A stretch of DNA of 64,000 bases, from contig JALIRH010000003.1 in assembly GCA_023055505.1 (NCBI GenBank), positions 1,541,501 to 1,605,500 of the forward strand. Direction: 5' to 3'. This stretch comes from Callipepla californica brunnescens. Its lineage: Eukaryota > Chordata > Aves > Galliformes > Odontophoridae. Numbering within the stretch: position 1 is the stretch's first letter; every line of letters starts with the position of its first letter. Of the stretch, positions 50,506 to 63,900 are shown piece by piece. Made by a program: the position numbers and the translations under genes. Under the pieces are notes generated by a model that was not told the DNA's origin, made no database searches, and saw only the letters and a list, made by a program, of their open reading frames with translations.

Positions 50506-53500
50506 GTTATCTCCAGGAATACAGTAAGTAATGATAGAGAATTAGAAAGAAGAATGTAGTACCTCAGTTATGCATTGTATCAATCTAGGTTATTTCAGAG
50601 GATACTATATTGTCTGTTGTCTCTTCTAGCATTACTTTCAATTTAGAATTTAGTGCAGAATTATAAAGATATGCATAAAATGATGAATTTGGGAATCATA
50701 AATTTTCTATAACGCATTGTTTATTTATTCTTGTTGCTTGTTTTATTAATGTGCAAATAATAAGCAATACACAATTAGAATATTTGATGTTCACATCATG
50801 GATGTACTTAATCACTGAAGTGGAACTTATGGTGAAAGGTACTTTTCTCACTGAAAAAATTCCAACTAGCTATTGAAAGAGGAGATGATAATTTGGCAGC
50901 TCTTCAAGCCCAAGAGTTGCTTGAAAATGAATCAAGTATAACAGATGACTCCTAGACATCAACAGGTTTAAAGGAAATAAAGTATACTTTTATTCTAATC
51001 AGGCTTGGGTAAGTCTTCATCCTATTTCAGGAGAAAATTGAATGAACTTCAAGGTTAAAAACTAAACTAATTACTCTCTCTAAAATACTTCAGAGAAGTA
51101 TTTTAATACTTCTACCCTTTAATAATTCTAATACTGTGCCTGTATATCTTGATTGTGGAACAACAAGGATCTGTTTTGAGGTTGTATACAGCTAACTCAT
51201 GAAGATAGTGAGTTATGTCAGATTTGTACATAATTAAAAATGTCATCCAGATGCAGAAAAAATATAAAAAGAGAGTTTAAGAACTAACAGTGAATTAGTC
51301 AAAACTCCAGAGGGACTCTCTGGCATCTCATTGACATCTGATGTCAATACATATTTCCCAGCTTCCCTTTTTCCTTCTTCTCACCTGGCTGGACTTGGAG
51401 ATTTCTACTGCATTCTGTAATTCCCAAAAGGAAAATCAACAGTAAAAGTATATGGAACAATGACTTGAAATTAGTAATCGAAACTGTAATTACTTTGATC
51501 ATGTGAAGAAACAGTAAGAATAGTAGGAGTTCCCGAGGAAGTTTTTGTTCCTGTATTGTCCTTAAATACAGATATTACAGAAATTCAGTCCATCTTAGCA
51601 GCAAGCAGTGTTGTGATCTTGCTTTTTGCTTTCCTTCCTCCCTTCAGGATTTCACTATGTCAGTGCTGCCCACAACCTTCACATCCCAGGTTGTCTCTTA
51701 ATTAAAAGAAAGTTTAGCCCTGTTTTTCGGAAGTAAAGAAATATTTAAGGGTATTGTGAATCTGGCTGAAAGATAACCCAGTAAAATGCAAAAGAGATAT
51801 ATATATATATTTTTAAGAAAAACATTCAGTGTGCTTTTATTGGCCAAAAGAAGTAGTGCATCTATGTTAAGAAACATATAAATGAAAAAAATATATATTG
51901 ATTGATTGTGGTATTAGTATTTTCTGTCTTTAGATATTTGACATTTTTTAACTTGAGCCGAAACTTTGGAAGCTTAATTTAAATATTGCACATAAGCGAT
52001 AGCATTAAACTGAATGAATATGAATTATGCTTTCTAAATGTAAAATAGATATTTACACTTCTTACAAATTTCTGGCTGAAAACTTGTGGACTATTTCATG
52101 AAATGAGACTACTTGAATGGAACTGGGCTGTTAACTTATATTCCAGACATTTAATGCTATATATCAGAGTAATGACACTGTTTTCTCTCCCTTCGTGTTC
52201 TAGATTAAAGCATAAATTTATTTTGACTGAATTGGCTTTCTCTCGATAATGTGCTACCCTTGCACAACCTATTGTCAGAATTTAGTATATCCTTTAATGC
52301 AATTCTGGAATAATCAGAAAAACTGCCATACACTAATGGATTAAAATAAAATCTAGTGAAGCCACAGTGATTGCATTATTATGATGACTAACTGCTTTAG
52401 AAAAAGGTTAAGTCTGCTGTTTTCCTACTATACTGTCAATAGTATTTTCCATTTGTGGTTTCCAGAACTAAAGAAGTCACACTATTTGTACAACACGTCT
52501 AGTCTGATTTTGTTTAAAAGTAAACGAGGATCACAAAAGCAAGAAACTGCTACCAGCATTTTCTAGAAATATTTTTTCAGTGTTTCTTTAAATACTTAAT
52601 GTTTTTAAAAAGACATTTTTATCCACTGTGGAATACTGCTGCATCTTTTTGTCATATCTTTATTAAAAACACTCTCATTCAATGCATACACTTTTATGGT
52701 GATCAAAACCTTCTTGACGATGCTGCTGTCTAAAAGAACATTCCAAGAGTTGCACTTATCGCTTATATCAAGTCAGTTGAAGAGGTTTTTCATCCCTTAT
52801 CTGTCATGACTTAAACTGTCCTTGCCTGTAGCAGAAATAAGGTTGTCAAACTGAATTTTTGAATTTATCAGTTTAAAACCTCTTCTTAGGACACTCAAAG
52901 TTATCTATATTGAATTAATTACACAAACACGTAGATCTGTGTTTAATCTACTGTCTGAACAGTCTGAGACCTGGTGGATGAAGTGATTTTCTGACTTGGT
53001 GCATTAACTGCAGAATTGCTAGGAAGGAAAAAACTTGTTTTCCCCTTTCTGCTCTGATCGCTGTATGCTTGGTGGTGAAACTATCAGTGGCTTTTCAAAC
53101 AACCATTACATCTGACAAGGAGAAAAGATTACCGAATTTTTCTCATGAGTTAAAAATGCTTTCTTACTTTGAAAAGGCATTCTTTAATGGGGAAAATAAG
53201 AAATATTTCTTTTTTACATCACTCCAGATTCACTAGATTTATCCGAGTAACACAGATCAGTATGACATCTTTTATTTTTACATAAGGTAAGATATATTTG
53301 ATAACAATGTATTCTGATATTGCATGTCCACTGTAACAGGTTCATGGTATTAAGAGATGATAAACTCCCATCTTGTTTTTAAGTCCATCAATAAATTCAG
53401 TCATTCATCCTCAGTGGGGATCAATGCATTTTAATACTTTGTAACAAGCCGTCAAAAGATAGCTTTTAAAACTGACATGGAATTTCACACCTAACCAGCA

Positions 53501-53994
53501 GAATGCAGTGAGTTTAGTGATTGCATGACAAAGGATTTGGCATGTTCCCTGTAGGTATTTCAACTTTCATTAATTATTTCTATTTCTCCTTATTGATGTC
53601 ACATACCATCCCACTACCAAAAAAATAAAAAATTATCTCAAAGAGATAGAATGTCTGAGAAGATTAGCAGTACATTCTTCTAGCAGAATGAATGCAACCA
53701 TCAAAAGTGGAAAAGTTGTCTATGCTCTGCTTTAATTTCCACTTCAGAAGAACAAGGAGAAAGGAATAATTTCATATCCATTTCTTATTTTCATTCCTGT
53801 CCTTGTCCAGGGACTGTGCTGATTTTTTTCCCAGTTCTGGTCTCATTATCATAATAATCTTACAATTGACATGAGAGTAATTCTCAGTCATTTTTCTTAT
53901 TTTGGAAAGATATCTTGTATTAAAGAAATAAGATCAAATATCAGGAAGTAAATTATATGTTACAATTGATCCTTTGTCCCTCAAAATAAGATAA
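50506..53994. other. unique AT-rich noncoding DNA
   Basis: About 3.5 kb with no recognisable gene or transposon; a short (ta)n run lies near 51800-51811. Confidence 0.5.
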
Positions 53995-54990
53995 AATAAG
54001 GCTTCCATCTCTTCTTGTTTGTTGCCCATGCTGCATGCATTTGTGTAAATGCACTTCAGCTAAGCCCCTCGCCTCACCCCAAATTCTGTTATAATTCCCC
54101 TAGGCTTATCTCTAGTGGGCCTGGTTTTATCTCCTTCTCCCTTTATACCTAGTTTAAAGCGCTCTCTACAAGTCCTGCCAGCTCCTGCGCAAGGATCTGT
54201 TTCCCCCTTTGAGGCAGGCAAGACCCATCAGCAGACCTCAGTCCAGGTGCCAAGTAAACTTGCTCCATGGTTAAAGAACCCAAAATACTTTTCACAAGCC
54301 TCTCAGGCATGTGTTTATAAAATGGGTTTCCATGGACATATCAGTGTCTTTCTCTGCCACTGTAGGAATACAGGCAAACACTACTTGCACTCCTTCTCCT
54401 CCTACTGCTTGTACTACCTCCTTAGCCTCCTGAAATAATTTTTTATAGTCCTCAGGCTTCTGTCAGCAACTTCATCACAGCTGGCCTCAACAATCAATAA
54501 AGAATAATAATCAGATGGGCTGATCAGACTGGAGAGTTTTCTATTAATATCCCCAACTCAGGCCCCAGGGAGGCACCACACCTCCCTGTGGTTAGGATCA
54601 GACTGACATGTAGGGCCCTCTGTTCCTCTCAAAAGGGAGTCACCTATGACAGTCACCCTCCTTTTTTTCCTAGTGGAGGCAATCTTGAGGTATGGAGCTG
54701 ACTGCCTCACCTTACACACCTCTGGAGGCAGACCTCCCACTGCATCCTCACTCACCTCTCCCTCTGTTTACAGGACATCAAACCTATTACACAGAGGCAG
54801 CTGGGGAACTGAGGTTGGAATGGCGATTGCCTGTGTCACTGAGCTGGCACCTGCCATTCCTCCTCTCCTGTCAAGTTGGTCTTCTCTGCTTGACTATATC
54901 AAGGAGAGGGTCCACCATGGTTTGGCAGGTGCAATTGCAGTGTCTTTATTGACAAGAGTCATGGGCAAAATCGATTCAACTTGAGGGAAA
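53995..54990 (-). mobile_element. old CR1 LINE fragment covering ORF1
   Basis: The minus strand carries much of CR1 ORF1: a Lys/Arg-rich linker, the esterase domain and its end. The 3' flank 'gttgcccatgctgcatgcat' (53995-54060) matches the type of sequence that also follows ORF1 in the copy at 31690. No ORF2 is attached on the expected (lower-coordinate) side. Confidence 0.72.
54140..54755 (-). pseudogene. CR1 ORF1 SGNH-esterase relic
   Basis: The minus frame 54558-54755 reads RKKRRVTVIGDSLLRGTEGP, with the GDSL nucleophile block intact, then HREVWCLPGA. After a frame shift it continues (54430-54535) with KLSSLISPSDYYSLLIVEAS, and near 54165-54240 with GLRSADGSCLPQRGKQIL. The last is block V, where the usual D-G-x-H reads D-G-S-C, so the catalytic His position is Cys. 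ORF1 of CR1 is thought to aid retrotransposition. Stops and a shift make this copy dead. Confidence 0.72.
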
Positions 54991-55049
54991 TTTATTTAAT
55001 TTATTGTTAAATAAAATAGAGTAGGATTGCAAGAAATAATGACAAAAAA

Positions 55050-55625
55050 TTAAAATTCCTCCCTCTCACCAGTGTTCTTTCTGAAGTCAGCCTCACTCCA
55101 TTTCCAAATCCTATTCCTGCTCCTTCTCCAGACAGTGCAAGGAAGTGGGGGAATTTTCAGTTTGTAACAGCTCCTCTTCCTCATTACACTTTTCTCCTGC
55201 TCCATTGTTTGTTCTCTCCACAAGCTGTATTTCCTTCAGGAAATATTTTCTCCAGTGTGAGGTACTCCATGGGATGCAGAGAAATTCCTGTTACAACATA
55301 GTCATTTCCAAAACCTCCAGAGGCTTCAGGGAAACCTCTGCTCTGGCACGTTGAGCACTTCCTCCCACTCTTTCACTGACCTCATCTCCTCTGTTGTTTC
55401 TTCCTTATTTTTTTTTATTCTTCCTTCTGATCAGTGTTTTTACCATTTCTTAAGAGCTTTCCCCAAGCTACTGACCTGTGGCAACTGGGTCTAGTCATGC
55501 CCTGCAATGAGGCCATTGGAGCTGGCTGGAACAAACTGTGTACAGCACTGGACAGGCTGGTTATCTTCTCAAAGAGGAGTCTTGAGAACCGACTCTCTCT
55601 TTTCCCCTACACCTTGTGAAGGTAC
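55050..55625 (-). mobile_element. LTR-like block, opposite in orientation to 44340-45191
   Basis: Reverse-complemented, it shows 'ggaaatacagcttgtggaga', 'ggagcaggagaaaagtgtaa' and 'ccccacttccttgcactgt', which line up in order with 'ggaaactgcagtttgtggag', 'ggagcagggaaagaatgtga' and 'ccccatccccctgcactact' of the + copy. Flanking parts recall the same avian ERV group. No TATA box or primer site identified; ends approximate. Confidence 0.42.
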
Positions 55626-56899
55626 AAACAATATTCAGTTGTTTGATCATTGCTACAATCTTTCTGGACACCTTTCATAAGATCTCCATGTGATTTCACT
55701 CTAACATCATCCTTCCATTCATCACTTCCAAGTGTGCACTCATAGAGAAACACTTGGGAACTGAATTAGAAAGAGTGTGTTGTAATTGAATGAAAAGGAA
55801 AAGGAGATAGGAAAAAAATACCTCTACACTTCTGCAATGAGGTTAATTCGTTAAATATTCATATAAATTATCAAATATTGGAAAGTTTTGGCATGCTAAT
55901 CTAAACCATACTAACACAAAGATTTTTTTTTCCACTTAAGGATAGCTTGAAGTTTTACATGTACTTTTATGACTAGAAGAGATTTATATATAAAAAGGCC
56001 TTAATATTGACCTATAAAGGCACCAAACTAAAATGGCAAGCATTCAACCATGAGCTTCATCAGCATTTTCCAGTGTTTTGCAGGGGCTACTAATGAAGAA
56101 CCCACAAGCATTGATGGTGTCTGAATATTTTAAGTATTCCCTTGACAGTAATATTTATGCCTTCAAGATAATAAAGAATTATTTGACATGGGAATTATAT
56201 AAATGCTTTCTAATGACAATTAACAATGAAAGTCAATGGTTCAAAAGTAGAGGTGGCTCACTTACAGAGTATGTGTATATATACTTTTTTTACTTTTAGA
56301 CTTCATCTGGATAGTAAAAGTAAAATCCAAAGTTCATTTAAGCACACCAACCATAAAAATATACATTCATACAATTGAAAGAAAGTATTTTCTTACAAAC
56401 ATTAGTGTTATAATTTCTTTTATGCAAATTCAAATGTAAATTATTTAAAATGATGTGGAATTACATTTTCCTAGTTCCTTTATTTTTCTCTTTATGTGTG
56501 ATTGGTCTTTTCATTGATGTCAATAATCTTCACACAGTTAATGTGATCCCTTTATTTCTAGTTTCTCATTTTCAGCAGTAAGATTGTGAAAGAAATTATA
56601 AAAAAAGTTTTGGAAGGCACACAGAAACCCCATGAGGTCTATCTCATTCCCCAAGGCAAAACTTAAAATACTTTTGCCATTTCTAGTAGGTATATTCTCT
56701 TTGAAAAATATATACAAACAGTTTTTATCACTATACTGAAATACGTCTATATTGAGAAAATGCATCTAAATAGCTTCTGTTTTTCAAAATCTCAATGAAA
56801 CAACTTTTTGGGGGGGCATTGGGAAGAATTAATGCACTTTTTAAAAATTGTCTTCTAAATGTATGAAGGCTGCTCTGCTAATCTCTTTAGCTCTGTCAG
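55626..56899. other. unique noncoding DNA
   Basis: No gene or repeat recognised. The last few dozen bp may belong to the ancient CR1 relic. A G-run (ggggggg) lies near 56810. Confidence 0.45.
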
Positions 56900-57095
56900 C
56901 ATTTCTACATGAGTAATGTTGAGATCATTTAGTATTTTAATTCAGATATTCAACCCATTCAAAGTCTCTCCATGTGAGATTGTCTACAATTTAACAAGCA
57001 TACTTTCAGTTCCTTCATCCAAGTCATTACAGAAAATATTATATACTGTCAGGCCTAGGACAAGCCTCTGGATCCTAAGGAGTAGTGATAACTAC
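56900..57095 (-). mobile_element. ancient CR1-like reverse-transcriptase relic
   Basis: On the minus strand, about 57047-56985 translates to VYNIFCNDLDEGTESMLVKL followed by a stop, close to the CR1 RT block 'LFNIFINDLDEGTECTLSKF' between motifs A and C. The YADD box that should come next is decayed. Other parts of this old copy may extend up to about 58000, but I cannot prove that from fixed motifs. Confidence 0.55.
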
Positions 57096-60061
57096 AACTC
57101 AAGAACAGACTTTTTTTTCTCTTTCACCTGTTACAGTTTAATCTCCCTATGTGGGTTACAGTGATTTCTGAATCTACATGTTTAATAAGGCTATATAAGG
57201 CTTGATAGCGGGTTCTTTTTTTTTTTTTTTTTTTTCATCTGAAAACAATAAGTAGCATATTGTTTTGACCTTATATATTACTGGAAAATCTATACTGTCT
57301 ATTATTTCTCTGTTGACTTTTAAATTCTCACAAACTATTTATTCAATGATAACAAATTCCTGTCTTCTTTACAAACTTCCTTCTGCTACATCTATAATGT
57401 TTTCTTTTTTTCTAGACTTCTAGAAATCTTTCCCTGTTCTCCTGTTTTGCAAAGAAAATTGCATTATTTTCTAGATAATTCTGTGTGAATTTCACCAGCC
57501 ACAATTTATTTAAAAACGTTTTATGCAAGCATTTTGATATTTCCCTGTTTTTACTATTCTGTCCTTGATATTGCTAGTAAGCAGAGTTGATTTATTTAGT
57601 GAAGACTGAAGTAAAAAGACAATCAGCACACTGCCCTCAAAGCACCAGCTTTTCTGCTGAAGAACAAACCAACCTATCTGCCATTTCAAGATTTAAATGT
57701 AATGAAGCCATTTCTATATTACAAAGTTATTATTTATTTAAATATATTTTGCTCATCAGAACATTTTATTTATTGACTTAATACAGTTGTGCAATTCTCC
57801 TATATTTATTCATCTATGTAGCTTAATTTTTCATTACTTTTATGTTTGAAAACAGTAGAGATTTCACTGTACAGACCAGCTGATCTGTCATGGCCATCTT
57901 GACTTTATGCTATTTGAAATGTTTTTGGCTTGAGCCTTCGGTACCATTTAAAGAGCTCCCAACTCTCCTAAATTCTTTTTTTCCCATGTATTTTCCATTC
58001 CGACTTTTCTAGTGATACTCCTACCTATTTGATTTTGCTTTTTTGAAGTAGTTTTGTCCTGTTCATTCTTATGCTAGAAGAAACACAAACAATATTTGGC
58101 AATTACCATCTCTGTTTTGTTCTACTTTCACATTAACAATAGAATAATGCTCAAAGATAAACATTTTTGAGAATGGGTTCGCACATTAAAAGGAAACTAT
58201 CCCTTCTGAAAAGTTCTTTCAGAGTCAAGATCCAAGGTCTTTTACTACAGCTAGAATGCCAGACAAGAGTGATCCTTCTGACTTCTGTCCATAGGTTTTA
58301 GACAGAACTACACTGCATGTACTCTCAAGAAGCAAAAGAAGTTTGATTAGTTATTCCAAATTTAGCAACAAATCTTTCTCCATAACTATATACATATGTT
58401 TTTTGTTTTTTTTCACTTTATGGGAAACTTATTCTATCAAAATATAAATATTTGCTCCTGAGTCTTTTTAATATTCCCCCTGAAAATAAAAATAATAATT
58501 AAAAAACCCACAAATACAAATATTTAAGCTTGAAAATATTCATGTTTTGTTGTTGTTATTTGCACTTGAAATTATGTCACAAGAAGATATTTCAATATTT
58601 ATTTTTTTCTTGAAGTTGAAATAGACTAATAAAAAAGTGGTTGCTGTTGTTGTCAAAAGCTGGATTTCCACTAAAATTACAGCACAGTATTGTTCATTAT
58701 CTTATATTCCTAACTGAGGATTCAAAATAATCACTGGAGATAAATAATAAAAGTACATGTTATAACGAAAATCTCAGTATGAGAGAAAAACAGTAAATTC
58801 TAATATACGTCTTTCTATTCTGTTTGTCTGGAGACAGTTTTTTTCCCCTATTCTGTCTCCTCTTTTTTTTTTCCTAAAAACAACAAATGCACTTGCGGAA
58901 TAATTTTTTCACAACTTTATCACACAGAACACTTCTTTTACAGTATTATCAGAAACACGTTGAAATATCTAAGGGGGCTAAAAGATTCAATTCCAGTGAA
59001 AGTACTGCAAATTTCTATCAACCGTGTCCAAATTCAGAAGATGGGAATAAGGCAGACACTGACAGCAAAGATCACCCTTGAGTATATTTAGAAGAAAATA
59101 TATCATCTGTAAAACTGAACTGATAACAACCATTATTTAGCAGCGATGTATTCCTTGTCATCTTTCCTAAAGAGAAAATGCATTTACTAAAAAGATTAAC
59201 TGTGTCTGTCAAGCTGGAGAATAAAACATCAAACCCTTTCCTAATGCCAAAAAATAAAAATAAAAAAAATCTTATCACTGACAAGATCAATCAGTAAGAT
59301 TTTAAAAGATTAGTATAGTGGGCCAGTCTGCAACACTATTGTGTACTATGATCTAAACATTAGTATAGAAAAGGTGCTGCTTTTTATTTTCTAAAGTGAA
59401 AAAATAATAATTTGAATACATAAAGCTTCTGTAAGAAAATAATAATAATAAAAAAACAGATATCTCCATTCTTTAAAAAACTAATTGAAACATTTCAATC
59501 ACCTTGCTTTCACAAATTTGTATGGTTAATTATATAACAGAGTTCATAGAGAAGGAAAAGATTTTGATTTCTTTTAGTTGGTAAAAATATAAAGATATTC
59601 TGTTGAAAAAATTATATGAGCAATTGTTTGTAGAATGCTCCCATTTCATGCTTACCTCTGCTTTACTTCTCTTCAATTTTGTTTATTTTCAGAGAGAACA
59701 TTAAGCATTAAATGAAATAATCTCCATTTCTATTTAAATGATTACCTTGAATAATTTCACTAAAAAAAAATTATTCACATTCCTATGTGTGTATGTATAA
59801 TGTATATACAAATAAAAGCTGTTCAGTGCTGCACTGAATTTAAATTGTGTAAGGGGGAATCTCCATTCTACTACATAATCTATTAATAAAAAAAATAAAA
59901 AAAAGAGGAATATTAGGAATGTTGCCATTTTACCACACTGCTTATAATTCATAAACAGTAATAGGCAGATGTTTGTTGTATCTTGAAGCACAAAGCAGTT
60001 ATTTACAGATATCGTGTTAAGCAGCAGTTAAACAGTATCATCTGGACTGTTTGGAGACTGG
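57096..60061. other. noncoding DNA, possibly with more of the ancient CR1
   Basis: 57096-58000 has faint wording that might be further decayed CR1 ORF2 on the minus strand (for example 'aaagagctcccaactctcct'), but no protein motif confirms it. A T-run of about 21 lies at 57217-57237. 58000-60061 is AT-rich with nothing recognised. Confidence 0.35.
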
Positions 60062-60112
60062 AATCACAGAATCACAGAATTGTAGGGGTTGGAAGGGACC
60101 TCTAGAGAACAT
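60062..60112 (-). mobile_element. CR1 LINE 3' terminus, short
   Basis: 'aatcacagaatcacagaatt', then 'gtaggggttggaagggacct' and 'ctagaga' are the last 50 bp of a CR1 with two good terminal repeats. Everything upstream in the element is missing. Confidence 0.92.
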
Positions 60113-60496
60113 CAGTGGTGATCAGCAATGACTGACTAAAACTAGAAAATCCCTAAGGCTTGTAAGATAACAAAATAGAGACACTTTCTCTAATAAAAAC
60201 ACTGGAGATAGAAATAGGAATTAGTTTTCCTCATAAGAGTAACTTCTTTCGAAGGAAGGGGAGTCCTATGGTAATGCCTGTATTCAGTCTCTGAGAATAC
60301 ACTTAGTTTGCTCTCAGTGCGCTAACTCAAAACATTTTTAAAAGTCATTTTTTTTTTTGTTGTCTAGACAGATAGATACCACAAGAGACTTCCAATGAGT
60401 TTGGTGGGAAAACCACAGACAGACAAGCATGGCAAGATTTCTTTGTTTCAAAAGATTTCCACTGTTGTGGAGAGACAGGTATATGCATGTAAGTCA
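60113..60496. other. noncoding spacer between two CR1 ends
   Basis: About 380 bp, nothing recognised apart from a short T-run near 60349-60358. Confidence 0.5.
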
Positions 60497-60985
60497 TAGA
60501 ATCAGAGAATCATTAATGTTGGAAAGGACCTCTAAGTTCAATTGTCCACCTACCACCAATTTTGCCCACTCAACCATGTCCCTGTGTATCACATCTATGC
60601 ATTTTTTGAGCACCTTCAGGGGAAGTGATTCCGCCATCATCCCATTCTAGCCCATTCTAGCATTTGACAACTTTTTCAGAGGAGTTCTTCCTAATATTCA
60701 ACCTGAACCTCCACTGTCACAACTTGAGGCCATAGTCTCTAATTCTATCACTAGTTACATAGGAGAAGAGGCTGACCTCCACCTTGCCATGACCTCCTTT
60801 CAAGTGGCTATAGAGTGCAGTAACGTCTATACAAGCCTCATCTTACCCAGACTGAACAAACCCAGTTCCCTCAGCCACTCACTCCCCATATGGCTTGTGC
60901 TCCAGCCCCCTCACCGGCTTTGTTGCCCTTCTGTGGACATGCTCCAGGGCCTTGATGCATTTCTTGTGGTGCAGCAAATGAGTAC
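60497..60985 (-). mobile_element. CR1 LINE 3' end
   Basis: Tail 'tcatagaatcagagaatcat', then 'gttggaaaggacctctaag', 'cacaacttgaggccatagtc', 'cccagttccctcagccactc', 'ctccagccccctcaccggct' and 'gacatgctccagggccttga'. The minus frame at its 5' side reads ALEHVHRRATKPVRGLEH, the CR1 ORF2 C-terminal block. About 490 bp, frame broken elsewhere. Confidence 0.95.
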
Positions 60986-63900
60986 ATATATGAATATGTA
61001 GTAAGGTGGGTGGGTGAATGCATATGCACTTCATTAAGAGGAGAGATTTCAAAGAAAATTGTAACAAGAATAGCTGTATATTATCAAGATACTACTAGTA
61101 AGATCAGGATATTTAGTTGTTATATATTGGAAAAATGAAAACAAATATGTTACCTTGTAAGGAATATTTTAACAGTCTCATCTGTTCTCAGCTCAGTTTT
61201 CTACATACCCATTTCTACAAAGTGGAAAATAATGATGAAGGCGCACCAAAGCAAAAGAACTGTTTAAACTTTGGCTTAAAGAAAAAAAAAACTACGGAAA
61301 ATTGATACTTGCCATTAATTGCTGTATATTCTTTTACTCATCTGCTGTATGTAGAATAACAAAAAATTATTTTTATTTATTCAAGTTTGTCTGGATCCTA
61401 CTGTTCATAATGTAAGAAGCATCTCTCAATGTAGGGCCTGAAAAAATCCAGGTTCAATTTTCTAGAAAAAAAACTAGCCATTGACCTAAATTTCCCCAGC
61501 CATCAGGAATTAAGTCAGCAGCATCAAGAAATAAGTTAGTTGGAATGCTCTTAAAAGTCTGACCATCGGTTTTGGTTTTTAACTTTTGGCTACATCAGAT
61601 TGGCTCTGCCTCTTGTCAGCTTAACTCAATTTACTAATTATAAAAGCACTTCAGAATAGAAATGCAGACTAAAGAGGAAACAGAAACAACTGTTCATATT
61701 TGCACAAAATAATATTTCACTCTGGACAAGAAAGATATAGCCCAAGCAACGTGTTTATATGAACATGCAGACATGCTTGAAATATCCGAAGATCTTTAGG
61801 GTTGATTAATATTTTGATGACATTGGCCCAGACAGAGCAGAAAAGACACACAGCTTATGAGGAGCACTTATTAGCGCTTAGAAAGCTGAGTGTCATTTTA
61901 CATGCATTGATAACCAGGCTAAAAACATTGCAGGATGAAATATACTGTAAAACTTTCTGGATAGCAGGAATTTATTTGTGTCACTGTTTTGTTGTTGAAT
62001 TGAAACATTAATAGTCACTGAAGTTATAGGCTCTGTTAAAGCAGTAATCTGTTCCAGTAGAGTGCTGTATTCTGTTATACTGAACCATACTATTTTTTTC
62101 CACAAGGATAGAAGAGTATTTGTGTGAAGGGTTCAGGATGAGGTTCTCTCTATGGAAAGATCTAACTTACTTAGAATAAAAATAAAAATCTGATATATTA
62201 CTAGAAAACACTGCAGTTCATAATTCAAATATTTGCTAACTGTATATCCATAATATCAAAAGTCTTGATAAAATGCCATGCCACAGAATGTTTTGGAACA
62301 CAAGAGAAATTACGTTAAAATTCTCTAGTTTTCGGTACTGAACTCAAATAGTTGAGAGTACATTTTCTGGCTCATTTTCACTCCTTCTGAATGCAGTAGT
62401 TTTGTGAGCAGTTTCTAACATTAAATCATAATTCCAAAGTATCACATACTTGGATTAAGAAGCACGCATTATACGGGCACATATAGCTTATGCAGTATAA
62501 AAACGAGCTTTCAGGAAACAAAAAGAGAAATTATACATCCTCAGGGTGTTTTCCATTAAGAAGTATTCAGCTAATTCTATGTAACTCTGATTTTAAAAAG
62601 GCAGTAGTATTTCATATATCACTGCCTTCAACCATACAAGGCAAATTATAGAGTTTTTCAAATAATATGATATGTATTCTGCTGATCTGAAGACTGCAAT
62701 CTAATGTAATAAACACGTGAAAAATGACAATCACTCCTAAATTTCTTCTTCAAAACAAATAGTAGAACACTTGGGGTTATTCTAAAACTCCCATAAATCC
62801 TCAAAAAAAACCCAAATTCAGTATAATTTTAAAATTTGTAACCGAACTAAAAATCAAAATCTATATTTTAAAAGTAAACTGGGAAATATTATTCATTCAC
62901 TTTGAAATACTGAAATAATATTTAAATAATATTGAAATAATCAGTTAAAAATTTTCAAAGGTATGCTGTTTATTCCAATTAGGTATACAATGGGGCAAAA
63001 CTGTTTGCTATCTGCTGCCAATTAATTAGTCTGTATCACTTGGTTATTTACATGGAAGGAAATTTAACAAGTCAAAATACTGATTTTTATTTTGAATTGT
63101 TTTTTTGATTGGGCTAAAATTCGTAAGCTTAATTCATAGCTCAAATATGGAGCTAAGCAATTTGTTTAATTCAATGGAATTTCAGTGTTTTTGTTCACAT
63201 AATTTTATTGAAAATGCAAATGAAAATAACCATTAAGTGTATTGGATGAGATTAAATCTGAAATTTAAGACAGAATACAAAAACAATTTTCTCTGAAAGG
63301 TATAAAAAACGTGCTCACGAATAGAAAAAAATCAGGAACATTTTAAATATAAGTCGTCATTGACAGATTTGAGAATCAGCACAGTACTGAGTTACTATCA
63401 AAAGTGTTTCTGCTCATATTATATCAGACTAAACAAGAATATCACAATGATACTGGTAATTCAGATTTTCCTGTCACTTGATGTCTCAGAAGGACAAGAA
63501 TGCATTTTTTTATCTCTCAAATTGTTACAAAGATTTATCATTCAGTTTGTATTGTTTCTTATAACCTTATTGTTGATTTAGCAAGTAGTGATATTTGGAA
63601 TATACTATTGCAACTGTGGTAGATATTTCAGTAAATTCCATTACCATGGAGTTTCACAATTTCATCATAAAATACATTTTGACCTAGAAAGCACCTATCA
63701 CAGTTCAAACTTCACTTGGTCTCCCTTGAAACTCAATAGCTCTGGCTCAATTTAGTAAAGGAAGACTTCATTTAGCAAAATTTAATTCACATGTACAATT
63801 ATTTAAGTGCATTTCCTCCTTGATGTTAGACAATAAATACAGAACATAAGAAATCGTAAGACATTTCCCACAAAGCACAAGAAATTAAGTTTAACAAATG

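Noticed and set aside
54646..54984. 112-codon + frame
   Set aside because: Antisense to the CR1 ORF1 relic.
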